From: Sphingopyxis sp. JAI108
Lineage (GTDB): Bacteria > Pseudomonadota > Alphaproteobacteria > Sphingomonadales > Sphingomonadaceae
Assembly: GCF_013410105.1 (NCBI RefSeq)
Contig: NZ_JACCCJ010000001.1
Location: 2,046,001-2,110,000, forward strand
Length of the DNA: 64,000 nt
Direction: 5' to 3'
Below the pieces are notes generated by a model. That model was not told the DNA's origin, searched no databases, and saw only the letters and a list, made by a program, of their open reading frames with translations. Made by a program: the position numbers and the translations under genes. Of the stretch, positions 56,499 through 64,000 are shown in pieces (within the stretch, counting starts at the first letter, position 1; the number at the start of each line of letters is the position of its first letter).

Positions 56499-56562
56499 AT
56501 TCACCCATGTTAAGTTGCCGCAACACTGATGATCGCGCGCGGGGCGGGCATTAACCTATGTT
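56499..56562 (-). promoter_or_regulatory. Two related 13-mers upstream of the Crp/Fnr gene (possible operators)
   Basis: Reading the minus strand, AACATGGGTGAAT (56499-56511) and AACATAGGTTAAT (56550-56562) share ten of thirteen bases. A third copy, AACATAGATCAAC, is on the plus strand at 57091-57103. They are about 50 nt apart, close to five helical turns. Half of each resembles an ATCAA-type Crp/Fnr half-site. Function is inferred from position. Confidence 0.35.
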
Positions 56563-56635
56563 GATGATAGCGGCCGATCTCGCGTCCGACAGAGGCCGGT
56601 CTCGCTGAAGCCGCCGGGGCCCGCAGGGGCCGCGG

Positions 56636-56905
56636 CTACCGCAGTTCGACCCGAATACTGTCGTTATTTGGCATTACATGCCCCGGTCCGGGGACATCGT
56701 CGTTCGACGGAAGCAGCTTCCAGACATTATCGGCCGTTTTGGTCATACGCGCCAAAAGCGCCTCGCCTTCCCAAAGTTCGACATGGACGCCGTCGATCTC
56801 GTTGCGTGCCACCTGAAAGGCATGGTCGGGACTTTCCGCCTGGAATTCGACGCGACGCGGCGCATTCGACTGATCATCAAGCATCATCATATGAAAAGAA
56901 CGCAT
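56636..56905 (-). CDS. Small protein of unknown function
   Basis: 89 aa from ATG 56905 (MRSFHMMMLDD). The N-terminal half RRVEFQAESPDHAFQVARNEIDG and WEGEALLARM suggest a small alpha/beta domain like other stress-cluster proteins, perhaps distantly related to DUF6894. It lies upstream of the second Crp/Fnr gene on the same strand. I cannot assign a family. Confidence 0.5.
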   Translation of the reverse strand: MRSFHMMMLDDQSNAPRRVEFQAESPDHAFQVARNEIDGVHVELWEGEALLARMTKTADNVWKLLPSNDDVPGPGHVMPNNDSIRVELR

Positions 56906-57222
56906 GGCTTGCTCCAAGACCGTCGGGAGCAAGCGCGACCAGGCTCTCGGTATCATCTGATCGGCTGACCCCTTCCAACGGAAAGGCGATAAAGGCTAAT
57001 GCCGGAACCACGAAAAGCCGAAAAATGTGGAACCGCAGCCGTGAAGCGACAATAGCATCGAACGCTAACCCGCCCTACGCAATTCGTCGTAACATAGATC
57101 AACTTTTGGCAGTTTTCGGCCGTTTCTTCATCGACACGCGGCCGATTGCCACTGAGTCAGCGAATCACCAATCGCCGAAATACGCCCTTCCATTCCGCCA
57201 TATGACAACGACGAGGAAGGAA
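56906..57222. other. 317-nt stretch between small ORF and tRNA-Arg
   Basis: No convincing gene; open frames here are low-quality. It holds AACATAGATCAAC at 57091-57103, the third copy of the candidate regulatory motif, within a locally AT-richer segment (57050-57130). It could act on the minus-strand small gene that starts at 56905. Confidence 0.5.
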
Positions 57223-57299
57223 TGGCGCACCCGGAGCGATTCGAACGCCCGACCCTCAGATTCGTAGTCTGATGCTCTATCCAGCTGAGCTACGGGTGC
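57223..57299 (-). tRNA. tRNA-Arg (ACG anticodon)
   Basis: 77 nt, minus strand: acceptor GCACCCG/CGGGTGC, D-arm AGCTCAGCTGGATAGAGC, anticodon stem CAGA/TCTG with loop CTACGAA reading ACG, T-arm GGGCGTTCGAATCGCTC, encoded CCA. The ACG anticodon would need A34-to-inosine editing by TadA to read CGU/CGC/CGA. Confidence 0.95.
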
Positions 57300-57343
57300 G
57301 TGGAGAGGCGCCTTTAAGGGCCCGTGCGCGGGGGCGCAACCCC

Positions 57344-57871
57344 CTATTTCGGATTTGTGACCGGCGTGCAGGAAGATTGGCGCCGCGCTGCGCCCAGCGC
57401 TCCGATTTCCGAGGGATCCTTGAGCAGCAGGCGGATCAGCGCGATGCCGCGATCGTGGTTCGTGCGGACGATTTCGGCGCCCGCGGACACCGCCTGCCCT
57501 TCGCGCGCGACGATGATTCGATAGGGCTTGCCGCGCGCCTCGACATCGTTGCGGACGAAAATGACGTCGGTCGCGGCGTCGAAGATGCTGAGCGAGCTGT
57601 AGCGCCCCGCCACCGGCGCGACGTCGATCGCGATCGGGCCGGCGGACAGATCATAGGGGCAGCTCGAATATGCGAGATCGGGGCTTGGCCGCACGACCGG
57701 CTGCCGCTCGGGCGCGGCGAGGTTGCCGTGCGACATCTGGTTGACTCCGCCCTGCCCCAACCGGTCGATCGCGATATTCATCAGCCCATAGGGAATAGCG
57801 AGAGTCGCGGCATAGCCGGCCGCGGCGGCGACGATCAGGCCAAGGACGAGCGGGCCAAGCCAGCGGCGCAT
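57344..57871 (-). CDS. DUF1254-domain envelope protein
   Basis: 175 aa with an N-terminal transmembrane helix (LVLGLIVAAAAGYAATLAIPYGL). The rest has DUF1254 features (VRPSPDLAYSSCPYDLSAGPIAIDVAPVAGRYSSLSIFDAATDV), but it is much shorter than the full family and is one half of a split DUF1254/DUF1214 pair. Its ATG lies one base after the stop of the DUF1214 gene, so they are co-translated. Function unknown; ends with Cys-containing SSCTPVTNPK. Confidence 0.78.
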   Translation of the reverse strand: MRRWLGPLVLGLIVAAAAGYAATLAIPYGLMNIAIDRLGQGGVNQMSHGNLAAPERQPVVRPSPDLAYSSCPYDLSAGPIAIDVAPVAGRYSSLSIFDAATDVIFVRNDVEARGKPYRIIVAREGQAVSAGAEIVRTNHDRGIALIRLLLKDPSEIGALGAARRQSSCTPVTNPK

Positions 57872-57872
57872 C

Positions 57873-58448
57873 TCAGCACCCCTCCTTCACGAGGCGCGGC
57901 AGCGCGGCCTTGGCCGGATCGGCGCGGAACGCCGCGCCGGGGTTGTACATCCGCAAGGTCAACTGGAAGGGCTGCCCCTTGATCCCCGGTAGCCATGCGG
58001 CGTCTTCGGGCTTTTCGGGCGAAATGGTGACGCGCCATTCCCCTTTGTCATCGAGCGGGACATTGGCGCCGTTCACCGACCAGACGCGTGCCGGATTGTC
58101 GACCAGATAGCCCCTGTCGTCATAAACGGTGACGCTCCACCACCGCGCATCGAGCGGTTTGCCCGACAGGCTGTAGCGGCAATGGCCGTCGAGCGGCTCG
58201 CCGGCAGCATCGCTCCTTGCCATCCAGTAGACGGTTTCCTTCGCGGGCAGCGCGAGCAGCCCCGATCGCGCGACCATCGCGCGCGTCAGCGGATCGGTCG
58301 CCTTGGTGCCGTAACCGAGCGACGTCGTCCACGGGCCGTTCCGGATCGCACCATCGCTGAGCCCGCCGCCCGTGAGCGCCCAGGCGCAGCCGAGCCCCAC
58401 CGCCAATCCGCCCACCAAGGTGATCGCATAGCGGTGCCAGCTCTTCAT
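57873..58448 (-). CDS. DUF1214-domain envelope protein
   Basis: 191 aa with an N-terminal membrane helix (YAITLVGGLAVGLGCAWALTGG). The C-terminal DUF1214 domain shows ARWWSVTVYDDRGYLVDNPARVWSVNG and WLPGIKGQPFQLTLRMYNP, the family hallmarks. In many bacteria DUF1254 and DUF1214 form one protein; here they are separate, adjacent genes. Located 20 bases downstream of ppdK on the same strand. Confidence 0.85.
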   Translation of the reverse strand: MKSWHRYAITLVGGLAVGLGCAWALTGGGLSDGAIRNGPWTTSLGYGTKATDPLTRAMVARSGLLALPAKETVYWMARSDAAGEPLDGHCRYSLSGKPLDARWWSVTVYDDRGYLVDNPARVWSVNGANVPLDDKGEWRVTISPEKPEDAAWLPGIKGQPFQLTLRMYNPGAAFRADPAKAALPRLVKEGC

Positions 58449-58468
58449 GCGCCCTATCCCCTCTGCGC

Positions 58469-61129
58469 TTACCCCTTTTTCAGGGCTGCCTGTGCCGCCG
58501 CCAGACGTGCGATGGGCACACGGTAGGGCGAGGCGCTGACATAGTCGAGGCCGGTCTTTTCGCAGAAATGGATACTCGGCGCGTCGCCGCCATGTTCGCC
58601 GCAGATGCCCAGCTTGACGTCGGGACGCGTCTTGCGGCCGCGATCGGCTGCCAATTCGATCAGCTGGCCAACGCCTTCGACATCGAGGCTGACGAACGGG
58701 TCGGTCAGGAAGATGCCCTTGTCGACATATTGCGTCAGAAAGCGTCCCGCATCGTCGCGACTGATCCCGATCGTCGTCTGCGTCAGGTCGTTGGTGCCGA
58801 AGCTGAAGAATTCGGCTGTCTCGGCGATCTCACCCGCCATCAGCGCGGCGCGCGGGAGTTCGATCATCGTGCCGACCAGATAGGCGATCTCTCGCCCCTT
58901 TTCGGCGAACACCGCCTTCGCCTGCGCATCGACGACCGCCTTCATCAGGTCGAATTCGCGGCGGGTCGCGACGAGCGGGATCATCACTTCGGGGATCGGC
59001 GCCGCGCCGGTTTCGGCGGCGACGTCGCACGCCGCCTCGAAGATCGCACGCGCCTGCATCTCGTAGATTTCGGGATAGGTAACGCCGAGGCGGCAGCCGC
59101 GATGGCCCAGCATCGGGTTGAACTCGTGTAGCTCGTTGGCGCGCGCCTTCAGCGCCTCGATCCCCACCCCCGCGGCCGCGGCGACGTCGGCGAAATCCTC
59201 CTCGCGCGTCGGCAGGAACTCGTGGAGTGGCGGGTCGAGCAAGCGGATCGTGACCGGCAGCCCTGCCATCACCCCGAAGATCGCGGCAAAGTCGCCGCGC
59301 TGTTCGGGGAGCAGCTTGGCGAGCGCGGCACGGCGGCCATCCTCGCTGTCGGCAAGGATCATCTCGCGCACAGCAGTGATACGCGCCGCATCGAAGAACA
59401 TATGCTCGGTGCGGCACAGCCCGATGCCCTCGGCGCCGAAATCGCGCGCGACCTGTGCGTCCTGCGGCGTCTCGGCGTTGGTGCGCACCTTCATCCGGCG
59501 CACCTTGTCGGCCCATGCCATCAAGGTGCCGAAATCGCCGACCAATTCGGGGAGCAGGGTCGGAACCTCGCCCGCCATCACTTCGCCGGTGGAGCCGTCG
59601 AGCGTCAATATGTCGCCCTCGCGAAGCTCGCGCCCGCCGACGCGCAACACGCGCGCCGCGCCGTCGATCGACAGCCCGCCCGCGCCCGAGACGCAGGGAC
59701 GGCCCATGCCGCGCGCGACAACCGCCGCGTGTGATGTCATGCCGCCGCGCGCAGTCAGGATGCCCTTTGCCGCGTGCATGCCGTGGATATCCTCAGGCGA
59801 CGTTTCGACGCGGACGAGGATCACCGCCTCGCCCATCGCCGCGGCCTTTTCGGCGCTGTCGGCGTCGAACATGATCTTGCCCGACGCGGCACCGGGACTC
59901 GCGGGAAGCCCCTTGGTCAGAACGTCGCGCGGCGCTTTCGGATCGAGCGTGGGGTGAAGCAGCTGGTCGAGCGCGCCCGGATCGACGCGGCCCACGGCCT
60001 CCTCTTCCGAAATCAGCCCCTCGGCCGCCATGTCGACGGCGATCTTCAGCGCCGCCTTCGCGGTGCGCTTGCCCGAACGGGTTTGCAGCATCCAGAGCGT
60101 CCCGCGTTCGACCGTGAACTCGATGTCCTGCATGTCGCGATAATGCGTCTCGAGCGTGTCGAAGACGCGGCCCAGCTCCTCGAACGTCTCGGGCATCGCC
60201 TCTTCCATCGACGCCGGCTTGGCGCCTGCCTTTTCGCGTGCGACCTTGGTGAGATATTGCGGCGTGCGGATGCCCGCGACGACGTCTTCGCCCTGCGCAT
60301 TGATCAGCCATTCGCCGTACCAGGCGCGCTCGCCGGTCGCAGGATCGCGCGTGAACGCCACGCCAGTCGCCGACGTGTCGCCCATATTGCCAAACACCAT
60401 CGCCTGCACATTGACGGCGGTGCCCCATTCGGCGGGGATCGAATTCAGGCGGCGATAGACTTTCGCGCGATCGCTTTCCCAGCTTGCGAACACGGCGCCG
60501 ACCGCGCCCCACAGCTGGTCGCTCGGCTCCTGCGGGAACGGGGCGCCGGTTTCGCGTTCGACGATCGCTTGATATTCCTTGACCAGCGCTTGCCAATCTT
60601 CAGCCGACATCTCTGTGTCGAGATAAAAGCCCTTGTCTTCCTTGGCGATTTCCAGCGCCTCCTCGAACTCGGCATGGTCGAGGCCCATGACAACGTCGGC
60701 GTACATCTGGACAAAGCGGCGATAGCTGTCCCACGCAAAGCGCGGGTCGCCCGACGCTTCGGACAGGCCAATGACGGTCTTGTCATTGAGCCCGAGGTTG
60801 AGGACGGTGTCCATCATCCCCGGCATCGACACCCGCGCGCCCGAACGCACCGAAACGAGCAGCGGGTCGGCAGGGTCGCCGAACTTCTTGCCGGTGATGC
60901 CTTCGATATGCGCGATTCCGGCGGCGACCTCTTCGGTCAGGCCGGCGGGATATTGCTCGCCATTGGCATAATAAGCGGTGCAGACGTCGGTGGTGATCGT
61001 GAAACCCGGGGGCACCGGCAGGCCGATCGAGGCCATTTCGGCGAGGTTCGACCCCTTGCCGCCCAGCAATTCCTTCGAACGCTCGGCCGTCGTCGCGTCG
61101 CCGCCGAACAAATGCACCATCGTCGTCAT
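58469..61129 (-). CDS. ppdK: Pyruvate, phosphate dikinase
   Basis: Interconverts pyruvate + ATP + Pi with PEP + AMP + PPi in the cytoplasm. The ATG at 61129 has AGGAG six bases upstream and gives 886 aa, the usual size. The N-terminal ATP-grasp domain contains LLGGKGSNLAEMASIGLPVPPGFT and SVRSGARVSMPGMMDTVLNLG. The phosphohistidine is in GGMTSHAAVVARGMGRPCVSG near residue 455. The C-terminal PEP-binding domain has EGIGLCRTEHMFF and the catalytic-Cys block KLGICGEHGGD. A longer open frame to 61186 lacks a ribosome site. Confidence 0.95.
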   Translation of the reverse strand: MTTMVHLFGGDATTAERSKELLGGKGSNLAEMASIGLPVPPGFTITTDVCTAYYANGEQYPAGLTEEVAAGIAHIEGITGKKFGDPADPLLVSVRSGARVSMPGMMDTVLNLGLNDKTVIGLSEASGDPRFAWDSYRRFVQMYADVVMGLDHAEFEEALEIAKEDKGFYLDTEMSAEDWQALVKEYQAIVERETGAPFPQEPSDQLWGAVGAVFASWESDRAKVYRRLNSIPAEWGTAVNVQAMVFGNMGDTSATGVAFTRDPATGERAWYGEWLINAQGEDVVAGIRTPQYLTKVAREKAGAKPASMEEAMPETFEELGRVFDTLETHYRDMQDIEFTVERGTLWMLQTRSGKRTAKAALKIAVDMAAEGLISEEEAVGRVDPGALDQLLHPTLDPKAPRDVLTKGLPASPGAASGKIMFDADSAEKAAAMGEAVILVRVETSPEDIHGMHAAKGILTARGGMTSHAAVVARGMGRPCVSGAGGLSIDGAARVLRVGGRELREGDILTLDGSTGEVMAGEVPTLLPELVGDFGTLMAWADKVRRMKVRTNAETPQDAQVARDFGAEGIGLCRTEHMFFDAARITAVREMILADSEDGRRAALAKLLPEQRGDFAAIFGVMAGLPVTIRLLDPPLHEFLPTREEDFADVAAAAGVGIEALKARANELHEFNPMLGHRGCRLGVTYPEIYEMQARAIFEAACDVAAETGAAPIPEVMIPLVATRREFDLMKAVVDAQAKAVFAEKGREIAYLVGTMIELPRAALMAGEIAETAEFFSFGTNDLTQTTIGISRDDAGRFLTQYVDKGIFLTDPFVSLDVEGVGQLIELAADRGRKTRPDVKLGICGEHGGDAPSIHFCEKTGLDYVSASPYRVPIARLAAAQAALKKG

Positions 61130-61231
61130 ATGTAACTCCTGCTGCCCCGGGGAGGAGGTTGCGGCTGGGTAGGTATGCAATCGCACTTCGTCGATTCAGT
61201 TTTGCTTCGTTCGTTCAAAGGGGCCGTAGGG

Positions 61232-63487
61232 TCAGCCCTCGATCTTCGAGAAATCCGCCACGCCATGCACCGCGCCGGTAAATCGCGCGAGCAGGCCGAG
61301 CCGATAGGCGCGGACCGCTTCGTCGGGATCGTTGACCATCACGCCGTCGAAAAAGGCGTCGATCGGGGCGCGGAGCGAAGCGAGCGCGGCCATGGCGTCG
61401 GTGAAGCGTTCGTCGGCGACCGCGGCGGAAGCGGCAGGTTCGGCGGCGTCGAGCGCGGTGAGCAAGGCTGCTTCGGCGGGATCCAATTCTCCCCTCCCGC
61501 TTGCTGGAGGGGTCGGGGGAGGGCCTGTTTCGTCGGAAGCGGCATCAGACATGCCCTCCCCTAGCCCCTCCCGCAAGCGGGAGGGGGACGCCTCGCCCGC
61601 CTGCTTAAGAATATTCGCGGCGCGCTTGTAGCCCGCGAGCAGGTTCGTGCCGTCCTCGGTCGCCATGAACGCCTGCAATGCCTTTACGCGAGCAAGCAGG
61701 CGAACAAGATCATCCTCGCCGCCGAGCGCGAACACCGCGTCGATCAGGTCGTGGCGGACACCGGCCTCGCGCTGCTGGACCTTGAGGCGGTCGACGATAA
61801 AGGCGAACGTGTCGCTAGCAATTGTCTTCGATAGAGCTTCAAGGTTCTTTTTATCCTGTTCAGCCGCATCCTCTTTGGTCATTCCATCATCAAAACCGTG
61901 ACCATACAGCTTCTCGAAAACTGCAAAGTTATCGGTGCTGGGAGACAAACTCGTCAGGTTTTCAATCAGCTGCCGCAGAGACAGCCTAAGATTGTTGGTC
62001 AGAATGATTGCGATCGCGCCCAGAACGCTACGGCGAAGCGCAAAAGGATCTTTTGATCCCGTCGGCTTTTCGCCGATCGCGAAGAACGAAATGATTGTGT
62101 CGAGTTTGTCAGCCAAAGCCACGGCCACTGTTACCGGCGCCGTGGGAATTTCGTCGCCTTGGCCAACCGGTTTGTAATGATCGCGAATGGCGTCGGAGAC
62201 GCTGTCAGGAAGCTCCTCCTCGTGCGCGTAATATCCCCCCATCAGACCTTGTAGCTCGGGAAACTCGCCAACCATTTCAGTAACAAGGTCAGCTTTGCTC
62301 TGCATTGCCGCGTCGAACGCCCAATTGCCGAGTTGAACCTTGGCTTGATCGGTATTTTCGGACGCTTTCACAACATCGCGTTCAACCAACCACCGAGCGA
62401 GTTTAGCGACGCGCCGCACCTTGTCTTCGACGGTGCCTAGGTCCTTGTGGAAAGTAATATTCTTCAGCTTCTCGGCGTGCTGCGCCAGCGTCTTCTTCTG
62501 ATCCTGTTCCCAGAAGAAGCGCGCATCGGACAGGCGCGCTGCAAGCACCTTGCGGTTGCCCGCGACGATTTCGGCGCCGCCATCGACCGCGTCGATGTTC
62601 GCCGTGCAGACGAAGCCATTCGCCAGCTTCCCGGCCGCATCGTTCACGACGAAATATTTCTGGTTCACACGCGCCGTCAGCTGGATGACCTCGGGCGGCA
62701 CTTCCAGGAACGCTTCGTCGAAGCGGCCGAGCAACGGCACCGGCCATTCGGTGAGCCCGGCATTCTCGATCACCAGCCCCTCGTCCTCGACGAGCATAAG
62801 CCCCGCGTCGGCCGCGGCCTTGGCGGCGCCGTCGCGGATGATCGCCTGCCGCTCCTCATGGTCGACGATGACATGGCAGGCGCGCAGCTTCTCGACATAA
62901 TCCGACGCCGAACCGATCGTGATCTCGCCCGGGCAGTGGAAACGATGCCCGCGCGTCGCGAAACCCGCGGAAATCCCGCTCACTTCGCACGGCACAAGCT
63001 CCTCGCCGAAGATCGCGACGATCCCCGACAGCGGACGCACCCAGCGCAGGCTCTCGCTGCTCGCGCTTTCCTTGCCCCAGCGCATCGACTTGGGCCAGGC
63101 AAAGCCACGGACGATCGCGGGGATCGCTTCGGCGAGCACTTCGGCGGTCGCGCGGCCCGGCTTGTCGATCACCGCGAAATAGACCCCGTCGCGGTCTTCG
63201 AGCTGGTCCTGCGTCAGCCCGGTCTTGCGCAGAAAGCCTTCAAGCGCCTGCGGCGGCGCGCTGCTGCGCGGGCCTTTGAGTTCCTCGCTGACTGCGGCGG
63301 TCGCTTGCGGAAGGCCCTTGGCGATCAGCGCGAGGCGGCGCGGAGTCGACCAGATGGTGAGGTCGCCCGCTTCGATGCCCGCGGCGCTCATCTGGGCGCG
63401 GAACAGCTTTTCGAGTTCGGTGCGCGCGCCGGCCTGCATCCGCGCCGGGATTTCCTCGCTGCGCAGTTCGAGAAGAAAGTCGGTCAC
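61232..63487 (-). CDS. glyS: Glycyl-tRNA synthetase beta subunit, with in-frame repeat insertion
   Basis: The GTG start at 63487 overlaps the glyQ stop as GTGA (751 aa); an upstream GTG at 63496 is also in frame. N-terminal [23 protein letters not shown] and RWVRPL, and the late [22 protein letters not shown], are standard GlyS. The subunit handles tRNA binding with GlyQ in the alpha2beta2 enzyme. It is about 50-60 residues longer than usual (about 690), partly because residues 633-667 are encoded by a palindromic repeat element (61488-61588) that adds [15 protein letters not shown] and [12 protein letters not shown]. The frame is preserved on both sides. Confidence 0.94.
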   Translation of the reverse strand: MTDFLLELRSEEIPARMQAGARTELEKLFRAQMSAAGIEAGDLTIWSTPRRLALIAKGLPQATAAVSEELKGPRSSAPPQALEGFLRKTGLTQDQLEDRDGVYFAVIDKPGRATAEVLAEAIPAIVRGFAWPKSMRWGKESASSESLRWVRPLSGIVAIFGEELVPCEVSGISAGFATRGHRFHCPGEITIGSASDYVEKLRACHVIVDHEERQAIIRDGAAKAAADAGLMLVEDEGLVIENAGLTEWPVPLLGRFDEAFLEVPPEVIQLTARVNQKYFVVNDAAGKLANGFVCTANIDAVDGGAEIVAGNRKVLAARLSDARFFWEQDQKKTLAQHAEKLKNITFHKDLGTVEDKVRRVAKLARWLVERDVVKASENTDQAKVQLGNWAFDAAMQSKADLVTEMVGEFPELQGLMGGYYAHEEELPDSVSDAIRDHYKPVGQGDEIPTAPVTVAVALADKLDTIISFFAIGEKPTGSKDPFALRRSVLGAIAIILTNNLRLSLRQLIENLTSLSPSTDNFAVFEKLYGHGFDDGMTKEDAAEQDKKNLEALSKTIASDTFAFIVDRLKVQQREAGVRHDLIDAVFALGGEDDLVRLLARVKALQAFMATEDGTNLLAGYKRAANILKQAGEASPSRLREGLGEGMSDAASDETGPPPTPPASGRGELDPAEAALLTALDAAEPAASAAVADERFTDAMAALASLRAPIDAFFDGVMVNDPDEAVRAYRLGLLARFTGAVHGVADFSKIEG
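61488..61588. repeat. Palindromic repeat element inside glyS
   Basis: Two arms, 61488-61524 and 61553-61588, are reverse complements with few mismatches around a 28-nt centre. Each arm contains the smaller palindrome CCCTCCCGC...GCGGGAGGG, giving a nested structure. The GGGAGGGGnnnGGGGAGGG pattern is that of dispersed repeats often seen between sphingomonad genes. Here it is read in frame as about 34 residues of GlyS. Confidence 0.85.
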
Positions 63488-64000
63488 AGCGTCCACCCCG
63501 GATATTTAGCGGTCCAGCGTTCGGACTGGCTGTCGATCCACGCCTTGCAGCTGCCCTTTGCGAGGTCGCGGACGCGCGCCATATAATTGGCGCGTTCCTG
63601 CACGCTGATCACGCCGCGCGCCTGGAGCAGGTTGAACAGATGGCTCGCCTCGATCGCCTGGTCATAGGCGGCCAAGGGCACATTCGCTTCGATGGCGCGC
63701 TGGCACTCGGCCTCGGCCGCCTTGAAGCCCGCAAACAAGGTGTCGGTGTCGGCAACCTCGAAATTCCATTTCGAGAACTGCTTTTCATTCTCGAGGAACA
63801 CGTCGCCATAGCTGACCGCCGCGACATCGCCGACCGCGTCGGAGAAGCGCAGGTCGTACACATTGTCGACATTCTGGATATACATGGCGAGGCGTTCGAG
63901 GCCGTAGGTCAGCTCGCCTGCGACGGGCTTGCAGTCGAAGCCGCCCATCTGCTGGAAATAGGTGAACTGGGTGACTTCCATCCCGTCGCACCAGACTTCC
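63484..64000 (-). CDS. glyQ: Glycyl-tRNA synthetase alpha subunit (C-terminal part; runs off window)
   Basis: The frame is open to the edge and reads [20 protein letters not shown], so the annotated ATG at 63981 is internal and the gene extends beyond 64000. [13 protein letters not shown] and [29 protein letters not shown] are classical GlyQ. The alpha subunit binds glycine and ATP and forms the adenylate. It ends 172 codons into the window with a 4-nt overlap with glyS. Confidence 0.95.
   Translation of the reverse strand, partial: EVWCDGMEVTQFTYFQQMGGFDCKPVAGELTYGLERLAMYIQNVDNVYDLRFSDAVGDVAAVSYGDVFLENEKQFSKWNFEVADTDTLFAGFKAAEAECQRAIEANVPLAAYDQAIEASHLFNLLQARGVISVQERANYMARVRDLAKGSCKAWIDSQSERWTAKYPGWTL

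Overview
The window comes from a high-GC alphaproteobacterium. Gene content and order point to the Sphingomonadales, possibly Sphingopyxis; that is an inference, since no 16S gene is present. It is chromosomal: it carries housekeeping genes (tamA/tamB, hslV/hslU, rpoZ, tilS, ftsH, glyS/glyQ, ppdK), three tRNA genes, and no integrase, transposase or CRISPR array.

Region 1 (1-8151). On the minus strand: the start of tamB, tamA, a UDP-glucose dehydrogenase (ugd) and the pseudokinase AMPylator SelO. A plus-strand gene for a right-handed beta-helix (pectate-lyase-like) secreted protein follows.

Region 2 (8195-33368). A surface-polysaccharide locus, read right to left on the minus strand: a PP2A-like phosphatase, an FkbM methyltransferase, an O-antigen ligase/polymerase-like protein, a Wza-type export lipoprotein, a Wzc-type co-polymerase with tyrosine autokinase, an unknown membrane-anchored protein, a PglF-type 4,6-dehydratase, WecB, WecC, a very AT-rich Wzy-like polymerase, a Wzx-like flippase, two glycosyltransferases, an acetyltransferase, a fused dehydrogenase/Gfo-Idh-MocA oxidoreductase, a heparinase-like lyase, and then PglC-, PglD- and PglE-like enzymes. 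Most neighbours from wecB to the aminotransferase overlap by 4-14 nt or abut. Together they could make UDP-ManNAc-uronate and a bacillosamine-type diamino sugar, start the repeat unit on undecaprenyl phosphate, extend, flip, polymerise and export it. manA on the plus strand borders the locus.

Region 3 (33424-43283). hslV and hslU are separated by a gene for a D-amino-acid-oxidase-like protein whose sequence is circularly permuted. Then come a RodZ-like protein, cpoB/ybgF, tilS, ftsH, two small secreted proteins and a DUF3800 protein, ending at a bidirectional terminator shared with rpoZ.

Region 4 (43338-52942). rpoZ, a secreted unknown, a cardiolipin-synthase-like enzyme convergent with a phospholipid-methyltransferase-like enzyme, an MFS transporter convergent with a bacterial Cdc48/VCP ATPase, a LysR regulator, tRNA-Thr, DUF1905 and a periplasmic cyclophilin.

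Region 5 (53019-58448). tRNA-Ser, a candidate structured RNA, and a probable stress-response group: two paralogous Crp/Fnr regulators, a DUF6894 protein, a CinA-type amidohydrolase, a hemerythrin-like protein and a small unknown. tRNA-Arg and a DUF1254/DUF1214 pair follow.

Region 6 (58469-64000). Pyruvate phosphate dikinase, glyS (carrying an in-frame palindromic repeat) and the 3' part of glyQ.

The most unusual items are the circularly permuted oxidase inside hslVU, the repeat element translated within glyS, and the layout of the polysaccharide locus.
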